Assembly (NCBI GenBank): GCA_900552715.1
Contig: USAV01000079.1
Location: 1-8,637, forward strand
Direction: 5' to 3'
DNA from: an uncultured Veillonella sp.
GTDB taxonomy: Bacteria > Bacillota > Negativicutes > Veillonellales > Veillonellaceae
Length of the DNA: 8,637 nt
Under the pieces are notes generated by a model. The model was not told the origin of the DNA, searched no databases, and saw only the letters and a program-made list of their open reading frames with translations. Below, in pieces: positions 1 to 5,489 of this stretch (position 1 is the first letter of the stretch; each line of letters opens with the position of its first letter). The position numbers and the translations under genes were made by a program.

Positions 1-164
1 CGGTCCAATAGGATTTGCTTTAACTCAGGGGGAACCTCAAAGTCCATGTCTGCCACCCAGAATGGCAACACATCAGCTGGTTTACCGCGTTTTACAGCAA
101 AATCGTATTTTAAAGATTTTGTGTGAGTTCTATCTAAAATTTGATCAAAATTATATTGTCCCAT
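1..164 (-). CDS. MalY/PatB-type cystathionine beta-lyase (5' part, cut by window edge)
   Basis: Only the first 54 codons are present; the gene continues beyond the left edge. The N-terminus reads MGQYNFDQILDR, then TKSLKYD at about residues 15-21 and PFWVADMDFEVPPEL at 34-48. The T-x-SLKYD and WVADMDF motifs are the N-terminal signature of the MalY/PatB branch of fold-type I PLP enzymes, which cleave the C-S bond of cystathionine or cysteine to give homocysteine or sulfide, ammonia and pyruvate. The catalytic lysine lies outside the window. The ATG is preceded by AAAGGAG at good spacing, and that site overlaps the stop codon of the upstream gamma-synthase/lyase gene. The gap is 10 bp, so the two genes are almost certainly co-transcribed. 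The pair would give both steps of forward transsulfuration (cysteine to homocysteine) or a cysteine/cystathionine degradation route. The family is clear; the physiological substrate cannot be fixed from 54 residues. Confidence 0.85.
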   Translation of the reverse strand, partial: MGQYNFDQILDRTHTKSLKYDFAVKRGKPADVLPFWVADMDFEVPPELKQILLD

Positions 165-174
165 AGGAACTCCT

Positions 175-1308
175 TTATTTATTGAAAGCTTGTTCCAAAT
201 CCGCAATCAAATCATCAGTATCTTCAATACCTACAGATAGGCGCAATAAGCGACGTGTAATACCTTTGCGCTCTGCATCTTCTGGTTTTAAATCTGGATG
301 TGTTTGCGTTACAGGGTAAGTCAACAAGGACTCTGTACCACCAAGACTTTCAGCAAATTGAATAAGCTCAATGCCTTCTAATACTTTTTTGGCAGTTTCT
401 TCGCTATCTACTTCAAAGGACAACATGCCACCAAAGCCAGTCGTTTGGGCTTTATTGATTTCATAGCCTGGATGTTCTGGAAGACCTGGGAACAATACTT
501 TAGTAACTTTAGGTTGTTTTTTGAGCCATTCCGCAAGAGCAATGGCATTCTTTTGATGTTGCTCCATACGAAGGGCCAATGTTTTGACGCCGCGGATTAC
601 GAGCCAACTATCCATTGCAGATAAGCAAGCACCTACAGTTTTATAAGTTAAGCGCAATTTCGCAGCCAATTCATCGTCTTTTACAATGGTAAAACCAGAA
701 ATAACATCGTGATGACCACCGATGAATTTTGTACCACTATGAACGACAATATCTGCACCCAACGTTAAAGGTTTTTGGAAATATGGGCTCAAGAATGTAT
801 TGTCGATGATTACAAGCGCATTACGCTCATGGACTAACGCGCAGAGAGCGCGAATATCAGTAATCTCCATCATAGGATTGGTAGGTGTTTCAATATAAAC
901 AGCCTTTGTATTCGGTTTGAAAGCTGCTTTCACCGCATCAAGATCAGATGTACCTACATAGGTAAACTCAATGCCATTTTGTTCGTAAATATTTGTGAAC
1001 ATACGGATAGAGCCACCGTACAAATCATCACCTAAAATGATGTGATCTCCAGGGGAGAATAGATGGAATACAGCGTCCACTGCGGCCATACCGGAAGAGA
1101 ATGCCAATGCATCCTTACCATCTTCAAGACCTGCAATCAATTGTTCCAAACGATCCCGTGTTGGATTAGACTCACGTGTATATTGATATCCTGTTGTATC
1201 ACCCAACTTTGGATGGGAAAATGTACTAGACATATAAATTGCAGGGGAAATTGCACCAGTGCTATCTGGTCTACCGCTGCCATGAACGCATTTTGTATTA
1301 AATTTCAT
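175..1308 (-). CDS. metB: Cys/Met-metabolism PLP enzyme: cystathionine gamma-synthase/gamma-lyase
   Basis: A 377-residue cytosolic enzyme, the usual length for the family. Visible landmarks, numbered from the chosen ATG: YTRESNPT at 43-50 (Tyr43 and Arg45 bind the PLP phosphate of the neighbouring subunit), SSGMAA at 71-76, DLYGG with ring-stacking Tyr97, IETPTNP at 139-145, DNTF with Asp169 contacting the pyridine nitrogen, HSGTKFIGGHHD with Schiff-base Lys194, SLGGTESL with Glu326, and RLLRLSVGIED with carboxylate-binding Arg356. A Glu in the SLGG-x-ES motif is typical of gamma-synthases and gamma-lyases rather than E. coli-type MetC. The sequence alone does not separate synthase (O-acyl-homoserine plus cysteine) from lyase (MccB-like); the neighbouring beta-lyase favours a synthase/beta-lyase pair. 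The longest open frame begins at TTG 1317, but AGGAG sits only 4 nt from that TTG and 9 nt from the ATG at 1308, so the ATG is preferred. It is the first gene of an operon with its own promoter at 1345-1374. Confidence 0.88.
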   Translation of the reverse strand: MKFNTKCVHGSGRPDSTGAISPAIYMSSTFSHPKLGDTTGYQYTRESNPTRDRLEQLIAGLEDGKDALAFSSGMAAVDAVFHLFSPGDHIILGDDLYGGSIRMFTNIYEQNGIEFTYVGTSDLDAVKAAFKPNTKAVYIETPTNPMMEITDIRALCALVHERNALVIIDNTFLSPYFQKPLTLGADIVVHSGTKFIGGHHDVISGFTIVKDDELAAKLRLTYKTVGACLSAMDSWLVIRGVKTLALRMEQHQKNAIALAEWLKKQPKVTKVLFPGLPEHPGYEINKAQTTGFGGMLSFEVDSEETAKKVLEGIELIQFAESLGGTESLLTYPVTQTHPDLKPEDAERKGITRRLLRLSVGIEDTDDLIADLEQAFNK

Positions 1309-1327
1309 TCCATTCAACTCCTCATAT

Positions 1328-1337
1328 TTGTATACAA
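1328..1337. promoter_or_regulatory. Perfect 10-bp palindrome at the metB transcription start
   Basis: TTGTATACAA is a perfect palindrome lying 7 nt downstream of the -10 box, so it covers the expected +1 region. An operator there would block initiation. Eight of its ten bases (TTGTATAC) recur at 7257-7264, next to the proposed metN -10 box. A role as a sulfur-amino-acid operator is inference; the palindrome itself is seen directly. Confidence 0.35.
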
Positions 1338-1344
1338 TATATTA

Positions 1345-1374
1345 ATTATAAAAGTAGACAATGATTAAGGTCAA
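1345..1374 (-). promoter_or_regulatory. Sigma70-type promoter of the metB-malY operon
   Basis: On the minus strand, TTGACC (1369-1374) is followed after 18 bp by a perfect TATAAT (1345-1350). Transcription would start near 1338, giving a leader of about 30 nt to the ATG at 1308. That is too short for an S-box or T-box element. The -35 box begins just after the T-run of the preceding terminator, so the two units are packed back to back. Confidence 0.8.
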
Positions 1375-1381
1375 CAAAAAT

Positions 1382-1406
1382 GGGCACTCATACGCCATGA
1401 GTGCCC
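1382..1406 (-). terminator. Rho-independent terminator after the ECF-like gene
   Basis: A perfect 10-bp stem GGGCACTCAT / ATGAGTGCCC encloses a 5-nt loop and is followed on the minus strand by ATTTTTG. It lies 55 bp past the stop codon of the 1461-1964 gene and immediately before the metB -35 box, so it insulates the two units. Confidence 0.85.
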
Positions 1407-1460
1407 CCAAAAAGTCATATCTATTTTGAATGGCTTGCCATAACTCTAGGTTAAGTTAGC

Positions 1461-1964
1461 CTAATTTTTTGTACGTTTTGTAATAAGCAATGCCAAGATA
1501 ATGCCCAAAGAAGACGTCACTAGTTGCGGCCAACTAGACACAAACAACATAGTATTTACAATCTTCGGTGGAAATTGGAATAGAGAGAAGAACAAAGAAT
1601 ATCCACCGAATAGAACACCTGCTTTCACTAAAGCCGCCACAACAATAAGCAATACCTTCGGTTTATGTTGTAACCAATAGGCTACAAATACATAGGCAGT
1701 CGTGCCAAGGGCGGTAATCAAAATAAACGGTGGCAACGGCAACATACCTTGTAAATGCGCTACTACAGGCGCAATCCAGGCGATAACGAGACCATTTTTC
1801 CAACCATAGCGCCATGTGGCTAGTACAAATGTAGCAGATGTAATAGAACCGATGAGGAACATACTCACCTGATTAGGAATAAATGGGAAAATGAGACGCA
1901 AGCTTTGCGCCAATAAGGCTACGGCCAACAATAGGCCTGTGCCCGTAATAGATTTGGTAGACAT
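1461..1964 (-). CDS. Membrane protein resembling an ECF transporter S component
   Basis: A 167-residue, very hydrophobic protein with about five to six membrane segments (roughly 8-28, 34-52, 57-75, 78-98, 103-125 and 140-162) and a short basic tail KRTKN. The middle section, RYGWKNGLVIAWIAPVVAHL then QGMLPLPPFI, resembles the G-x-x-x-G-x-x-x-P-x-x-x-x-x-x-G-M-x-P-P pattern of the ECF_trnsprt (DUF3816-like) S components, which capture a vitamin or small metabolite and dock onto a shared EcfA/EcfT energising module. No EcfAT genes lie nearby, as is usual for stand-alone S components. The substrate cannot be inferred. The start is well supported: AGGAGG lies 5 nt before the ATG. It lies 58 bp downstream of the PACE-family gene with no terminator between them, so a shared transcript is likely, ending at the hairpin at 1382-1406. 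Confidence 0.6.
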   Translation of the reverse strand: MSTKSITGTGLLLAVALLAQSLRLIFPFIPNQVSMFLIGSITSATFVLATWRYGWKNGLVIAWIAPVVAHLQGMLPLPPFILITALGTTAYVFVAYWLQHKPKVLLIVVAALVKAGVLFGGYSLFFSLFQFPPKIVNTMLFVSSWPQLVTSSLGIILALLITKRTKN

Positions 1965-1997
1965 AAGAACCTCCTACTATACAATATAGATTTTTAA

Positions 1998-2011
1998 GAG
2001 GTACTTACCTC
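1998..2011. promoter_or_regulatory. Short inverted repeat between the PACE and ECF-like genes
   Basis: GAGGTA and TACCTC are perfect 6-bp arms separated by two bases. On RNA only about 5 bp with a 4-nt loop could form, too weak for a terminator. It could be an operator half-site pair or chance. No convincing promoter was found with it. Confidence 0.25.
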
Positions 2012-2022
2012 ATATAATAAAA

Positions 2023-2427
2023 CTAAGCTTCTACAAAATATAGACGTGCCCGATCATATACCCAATTATAAACATAAGTATAACCTAGGATAACTAATGT
2101 CATCGTTATATCCGTCACAAAAGCCATCCAAAAACTCATATGCATCATGTACATAATAATCGGTACAGTGGCAATCATAAATAGACCTTCAAACAATACT
2201 GCATGAATCGTACGAATTACAGGACCCCGCTCTAATCGATCACCTGGTACTAGTTTATCAAATATCCAGTTAAACACAAAATTCCAAACCATAGCTAGCA
2301 AGGAAAAAATAACCATCAATACAAAAGGCTGTCCATCATGCGGAACAAACAACATCACCAAACAACCGATTAAAATACAACCAACCTCATACAAAATCGA
2401 CTGTACCACACGCTCTGAAGCAGACAT
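2023..2427 (-). CDS. PACE-family multidrug efflux transporter (AceI-like, two BTP repeats)
   Basis: A 134-residue inner-membrane protein with four predicted helices arranged as two bacterial transmembrane pair (BTP) repeats. Repeat 1 has RVVQSILYE at 6-14 (Glu14 matches the essential membrane glutamate Glu15 of AceI) and WNFVFNWIFD at 48-57. Repeat 2 has RTIHAVLFEG at 72-81 and YTYVYNWVYDRAR at 116-128. These match the paired R-x-x-H-x-x-x-F-E and W-N-x-x-x-N-x-x-F-D motifs that define PACE proteins, which export biocides such as chlorhexidine, and polyamines, using the proton gradient. Repeat 1 has Gln where the motif His usually stands. The longest frame starts at 2442, but that ATG is part of the GGAGGTG ribosome binding site; the ATG at 2427 has ideal spacing and is chosen. 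It is expressed from the promoter at 2478-2505 and probably with the ECF-like gene. Actual substrates are unknown. Confidence 0.83.
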   Translation of the reverse strand: MSASERVVQSILYEVGCILIGCLVMLFVPHDGQPFVLMVIFSLLAMVWNFVFNWIFDKLVPGDRLERGPVIRTIHAVLFEGLFMIATVPIIMYMMHMSFWMAFVTDITMTLVILGYTYVYNWVYDRARLYFVEA

Positions 2428-2477
2428 AATAAACACCTCCATCAGAAACTAGACAAGAAATTTACTATCACTCTACT

Positions 2478-2505
2478 ATTATATTTATTTTTTTAGATTT
2501 GTCGA
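2478..2505 (-). promoter_or_regulatory. Sigma70-type promoter of the PACE gene
   Basis: On the minus strand, TCGACA (2500-2505, five of six matches to consensus) and a perfect TATAAT (2478-2483) are separated by 16 bp of A-rich DNA. The leader to the ATG at 2427 is about 45 nt. The promoter sits 9 bp from the edge of the repeat mosaic. Confidence 0.7.
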
Positions 2506-2513
2506 GTTATGTG

Positions 2514-2760
2514 GAGTATTGCCATTTTATGATAGAAAAGCCGCCATCTCTCTGTCCAGCGACTTATTTTTCCGAGAGTGAGTATTGCCATTTCAGGATA
2601 AAAAGAAGCCGCATTGTATCTTCTAAGCGACTTGCCCTCTTGAAGTGAGTTTTGCCATTTTAAGATAGAAGAAGCCGCCATATGTCTATCCAGCGACTTA
2701 CAGCGAATGGAGCGCAGAGAGACATATGGCGGCGGAAAGCCTATCCTAAAAGTGGCATTA
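2514..2760. repeat. Mosaic of three degenerate ~66-bp direct repeats plus an inverted partial copy
   Basis: Three head-to-tail units start at 2514, 2580 and 2647 (periods 66 and 67 bp). Each opens with GAGT(A/T)TTGCCATTT, continues through a GATA-A-rich block to GCCGC, has a variable stretch of about 12 bp, then C(C/T)AGCGACTT or TAAGCGACTT, and ends with a variable 15 bp. After unit 3 the sequence turns back on itself: 2720-2756 is an imperfect inverted copy of 2654-2687. The units diverge from each other, so this is neither a CRISPR array nor recent slippage. The layout of modular boxes with a closing inverted copy recalls intergenic repeat elements such as the pneumococcal BOX family, but no relationship is claimed. 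The minus strand carries the transcript of the adjacent carrier gene, so the element forms its 3' end. Confidence 0.8.
2674..2733. repeat. 14-bp perfect inverted repeat, core of a long hairpin after the carrier gene
   Basis: GCCGCCATATGTCT (2674-2687) and AGACATATGGCGGC (2720-2733) pair perfectly around a 32-nt loop. Outside this, GCCATTTTAAGATAG (2654-2668) pairs with few interruptions to 2741-2756, the last codons and stop of the carrier gene. The right core arm begins 7 nt past that stop codon. The hairpin lacks a clean T-run on the minus strand, so it may protect the 3' end or slow polymerase rather than be a classical terminator. Confidence 0.8.
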
Positions 2761-4207
2761 CGAACTGAATCCATGGAATACCCACCACAATAAAGATAGC
2801 AAGGTAGATAATCCCAAAGATAGCGCCTAATTTCCAGAATTCAGGACCTTTGTTATAGCCACTAGCAAACCAGATTGGGCTGTGACCAGTACCATATGGT
2901 GTAAGGATACCCATAATACCCATTGGTACTAACAGAATCAACATAACTTGAGCTGGATCAACACCAGGAATTTGAAGAATTAGAGTAGCAAACAAGCCTA
3001 CCATAGCTGTTACATAAGCAGTGCCAGAAGCAAAGAAGTAACGAAGTAAGCAGAATGCTAACAATAAACCAAGAACTGCCATTGTAGGATCTAAAGAAAC
3101 CAAAGAGCCACCAGCAGATTTAGCAAGCCAGTCTAAGAAACCTACATTTTTAAGGCCAGAAGCCATAGGTACGAGTGTAGCAAACCAAGTCAAAACATTC
3201 CATGCTGGTTTATTAGCAAGGAAGTCTTGCCAAGTCATAATCTTAGTGAAAATCATTAAAATAATAACGATCAACGCTGTTGTTGTAGGGTTTACTTTGA
3301 ATGTAGAAGCACCAATCCACAACACAAGAGCCAACACGGAAATCAAAGCCATGAAGATTTCACTGCGTGTCATGGAGCCTAGTTTCTTATACTCATCCTT
3401 TGCCCAAGCTGCAATTTCAGGGGAACCTTTTACCTCTGGCTTGCAGAATACATAGGTCAACAATGGAGTGATAATGAACAAGATAAGGCCTACTGGCAAG
3501 AATGCCAAGAACCATGTGCCCCAGTTCGCCGCTACGATACCAGATTTAGCAGACAATTCTAGAGCCAATGGGTTTGGCGCCGCACCAGTCAAGAAGATGG
3601 AGCTAGATACACATGTAGTTGCCAATGCTACCCAGTTCAAATAGGAACCAATTTTACGAGGGTTCTTATCTGGATAGGAATCAAACATCGGACAAATACT
3701 AGATACGATTGGGTAAATCGTACCACCAGAACGAGCCGCATTACTTGGAATAAATGGAGCCAACACAAGGTCAGTAATAGCGATGGCATAACCAAGACCT
3801 AAAGAAGACTTACCAAGCTTTGCTACGAGGAACAAAGCAATACGACGACCAAGGCCAGAGTTTTCATAACCAATACCAATCATGAAAGCGGCAAAGATCA
3901 ACCATACGATGGCATTAGAGAAACCACTAAGGCCCCAGCTGATAGCTTGCGCATCAGTAATCGCCTTAGCGACACCGGTTGCTTTATCTACCACAGGGGC
4001 AGGACCAACCTTAAACAACATAGACACGGTAACAGCAATGATACCGATAAAAGCTGGTGGCATTGGTTCTAAAATCAACCCTACCACGAGGCCAGCGAAA
4101 ATACTTACATAAATCCAAGAATTTGCGCTAAGACCTTCAGGAGCACCGATGAGCCATACAATAATAGCTACTACAAGCGGTGCGAATAATTTCCAATTCA
4201 ACTTCAT
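2741..4207 (-). CDS. DASS-family di-/tricarboxylate carrier (CitT/TtdT-like)
   Basis: A 488-residue inner-membrane carrier, the same length class as E. coli CitT and TtdT, with about 11-14 membrane segments in two inverted halves. Key landmarks: APFIPSNAARSGGTIYPI at about 150-167 matches the first substrate/sodium-binding hairpin (canonical P-S-N-T-A-R-G-G). FFASGTAYVTAM at 391-402 is the equivalent hairpin of the second half. LTPYGTGHSPIWFASGY at 435-451 matches the conserved TPYATG-x-SPI block near the C-terminus. Family members exchange or co-transport citrate, tartrate, malate, 2-oxoglutarate or succinate, consistent with an anaerobe fermenting organic acids. The first canonical SNT is SNA here (155-157) and the second is SGT (394-396). 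The start is well placed: AAGGAG lies before the ATG. The gene stands alone between two non-coding regions, and its last codons belong to the repeat mosaic. The exact substrate and whether it works as antiporter or sodium symporter are not resolved. Confidence 0.88.
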   Translation of the reverse strand: MKLNWKLFAPLVVAIIVWLIGAPEGLSANSWIYVSIFAGLVVGLILEPMPPAFIGIIAVTVSMLFKVGPAPVVDKATGVAKAITDAQAISWGLSGFSNAIVWLIFAAFMIGIGYENSGLGRRIALFLVAKLGKSSLGLGYAIAITDLVLAPFIPSNAARSGGTIYPIVSSICPMFDSYPDKNPRKIGSYLNWVALATTCVSSSIFLTGAAPNPLALELSAKSGIVAANWGTWFLAFLPVGLILFIITPLLTYVFCKPEVKGSPEIAAWAKDEYKKLGSMTRSEIFMALISVLALVLWIGASTFKVNPTTTALIVIILMIFTKIMTWQDFLANKPAWNVLTWFATLVPMASGLKNVGFLDWLAKSAGGSLVSLDPTMAVLGLLLAFCLLRYFFASGTAYVTAMVGLFATLILQIPGVDPAQVMLILLVPMGIMGILTPYGTGHSPIWFASGYNKGPEFWKLGAIFGIIYLAIFIVVGIPWIQFVMPLLG

Positions 4208-4233
4208 TAGAAACTCTCCTTACTACTTCAAAA

Positions 4234-4251
4234 CAAAAATTGCAAAAATTG
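4234..4251. repeat. Two tandem 9-bp copies in the carrier leader
   Basis: CAAAAATTG occurs twice back to back (4234-4242 and 4243-4251), about 15 bp upstream of the ribosome binding site of the carrier gene. It may be a regulator half-site array or simple slippage in AT-rich DNA. Confidence 0.4.
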
Positions 4252-4341
4252 CCTATTTAGTATATCAAAAATTTTAATAAGATGATATAAACTTAATCAT
4301 AATACTTATTAATTGATAATAAACTTTTAGTAATAAATTTC

Positions 4342-4461
4342 ATCCTACTAGTAGTAGAAAACGGCACCATTGTGAAACAAGGGACACATCACGAACTGAT
4401 AGAGCGTGGTGGTCACTATAAAGAACTCTATGAAAACTATGCGGCAGGCATGACAGTATAA
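4342..4461 (+). pseudogene. C-terminal remnant of an ABC exporter ATPase
   Basis: On the plus strand, 39 codons end at a TAA (4459-4461) and read ILLVVENGTIVKQGTHHEL followed by IERGGHYKELYENYAAGMTV. This is the characteristic C-terminal end of exporter-type ABC ATPases (I-V-x-E-x-G-x-I-V-E-x-G-T-H-x-E-L-L-x-x-G-G-x-Y-x-x-L). All upstream domains (membrane part, Walker A, signature, Walker B, H-loop) are absent; AT-rich non-coding DNA replaces them directly. There is no start codon with a ribosome binding site. It is a deletion scar of a gene once oriented opposite to its neighbours, not a functional gene. Confidence 0.8.
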
Positions 4462-4524
4462 GTCAATCTACCAAAGCCCCCCCTTGTATCAGCCTATAAT
4501 ATCCTCATGTTATCTCATATAAAT

Positions 4525-4560
4525 AGAACCCCTAATAAGTAAAAACTCATTAAGGGTTCT
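4525..4560 (-). terminator. Terminator of the metNIQ operon (possibly bidirectional)
   Basis: Two 16-nt arms (4525-4540 and 4545-4560) enclose AAAA. Read on the minus strand the stem is fully paired with two G-U wobbles. Read on the plus strand those two positions become C-A and A-C mismatches, but a T-rich tail (TTCTTTTATT) follows. The pairing bias favours the minus strand, that is, the end of the metQ transcript about 50 bp past its stop codon. Confidence 0.8.
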
Positions 4561-4611
4561 TTTATTCATTCCTATATAGCTATTCGTGCCTATATATTAC
4601 ATTATTATATT

Positions 4612-5436
4612 CTATTCACCTTTTGGTACGAACCATAGGCCATTGTTATTTTTTTCCATGTAGTCTTTGAATTCTTGAGAGTGGTAAGCTGCTACGATGT
4701 CTTTTGCCCATTGTGCATCTTTGTTTTTCTCATTAACTACGAGTTGTAATAACCATTGTGGCAATACGTCTTCATTTGCCAATGCAGATTTAGGATCGAT
4801 TTTTGCATTATAGATAATAGCGCCTGTAATAACGATATAATCGAAGTCAGTACGTACAGAAGGAATTGTAAGGGATTTCATTTCTGTAAATTTAAGATGT
4901 TTAGGATTTTCAATAATATCTGCTTGAGTTACTGTTGCTAAATCTTTGTTAGGATCAAGCTTAATCCAACCAATTTTTTGCAATAACGCATAAGCACGAG
5001 CCATGTTGGATGCATCATTAGGTACAGCAATAGTGTCGCCATCTGCCACTTGATCTAAAGATGTTTTAGAACCACTAAAGATACCTGCTGGTACTGTTGG
5101 AATTGGTGTTAATGCTACAAGATGACCATTTTGTTTTTCGTTAAAATTTTTCATGTATGCTGTATGTTGTTCAACGTTAAAGTCAACCTCACCATCACTT
5201 AATACTTGGTCAGCTTGTACCAAATCAGACATATCTACGCCTTTAAAGGTATAACCTTGTTTCTCCAAAATTGGTTTTACACCTTTTTCAAACAATTCAG
5301 AATAAGGGCCTTGAGATTTACTATAGGATAATTCTTTTTTTGCACCATTATCGCTATTATTAGAACCGCAGCCTGCGATAAAAGCTACGCTAAATACTAA
5401 TGCCGCACCAAGGGCAAGAAGCTTTTTAAATTTCAT
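4612..5436 (-). CDS. metQ: MetQ/NlpA-family substrate-binding lipoprotein
   Basis: A 274-residue lipoprotein that captures the substrate outside the membrane for the MetI/MetN importer encoded just upstream. The signal peptide is clear: MKFKKLL, a hydrophobic stretch, and lipobox IAGC with the lipidated Cys23. The mature part has the NlpA fold landmarks: QGPYSELFEKGVKPILEKQG, SDLVQADQVLSDGEVDFN, VEQHTAYMKNF, and VPNDASNMARAYALLQKIGW (the P-N-D-x-x-N-x-x-R block). The usual I-N-x-x-Y-A motif is replaced by ITGAIIYNAKIDP, and the usual N-F-Q-H-x-P-Y-L by NVEQHTAYM, so several positions that normally contact methionine are changed. It may bind D-/L-methionine, a methionine derivative or dipeptide, or a related amino acid. 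The start is supported by AGGAGA 7 nt before the ATG. It is the last gene of the operon, 53 bp after metI, and followed by a terminator. Confidence 0.85.
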   Translation of the reverse strand: MKFKKLLALGAALVFSVAFIAGCGSNNSDNGAKKELSYSKSQGPYSELFEKGVKPILEKQGYTFKGVDMSDLVQADQVLSDGEVDFNVEQHTAYMKNFNEKQNGHLVALTPIPTVPAGIFSGSKTSLDQVADGDTIAVPNDASNMARAYALLQKIGWIKLDPNKDLATVTQADIIENPKHLKFTEMKSLTIPSVRTDFDYIVITGAIIYNAKIDPKSALANEDVLPQWLLQLVVNEKNKDAQWAKDIVAAYHSQEFKDYMEKNNNGLWFVPKGE

Positions 5437-5489
5437 AGTATTTTCTCCTATACTTTTACAATAAACATCACTGAAATCTATATCATCAA

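Larger units (their letters stand above)
2428..2740. other. Intergenic region between the PACE and carrier genes
   Basis: About 310 bp with no supportable gene. It holds the PACE leader and promoter (2428-2505) and then the repeat mosaic from 2514. A 93-codon frame on the minus strand (2493-2774) spans the repeats but is judged non-coding: it has no ribosome binding site, overlaps the carrier gene, and its amino-acid sequence is a by-product of the repeats. Confidence 0.7.
4208..4611. other. Intergenic region between the carrier gene and metQ
   Basis: About 400 bp. It holds the carrier leader (4208 to about 4340, very AT-rich, without a promoter I can defend), the plus-strand ABC remnant (4342-4461), a run of seven C (4477-4483), and the metQ terminator hairpin. 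No intact gene is visible in either strand. Confidence 0.7.

Noticed and set aside
1063..1368. 101-codon plus-strand open frame opposite metB
   Set aside because: It lies over the antisense of a well-supported enzyme gene, has no ribosome binding site and no recognisable domain.
2514..2720. CRISPR array
   Set aside because: Only three units, each strongly diverged from the others, with two conserved blocks per unit and no identical repeats separated by unique spacers; no cas genes.
2493..2774. 93-codon minus-strand open frame through the repeats
   Set aside because: It overlaps the carrier gene, has no ribosome binding site, and its sequence follows from the DNA repeats; the repeat units are not kept in one frame throughout.
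4477..4483. Run of seven C as a phase-variation tract
   Set aside because: It lies after the end of the ABC remnant and outside any promoter spacer or coding frame, so length change would have no evident effect.
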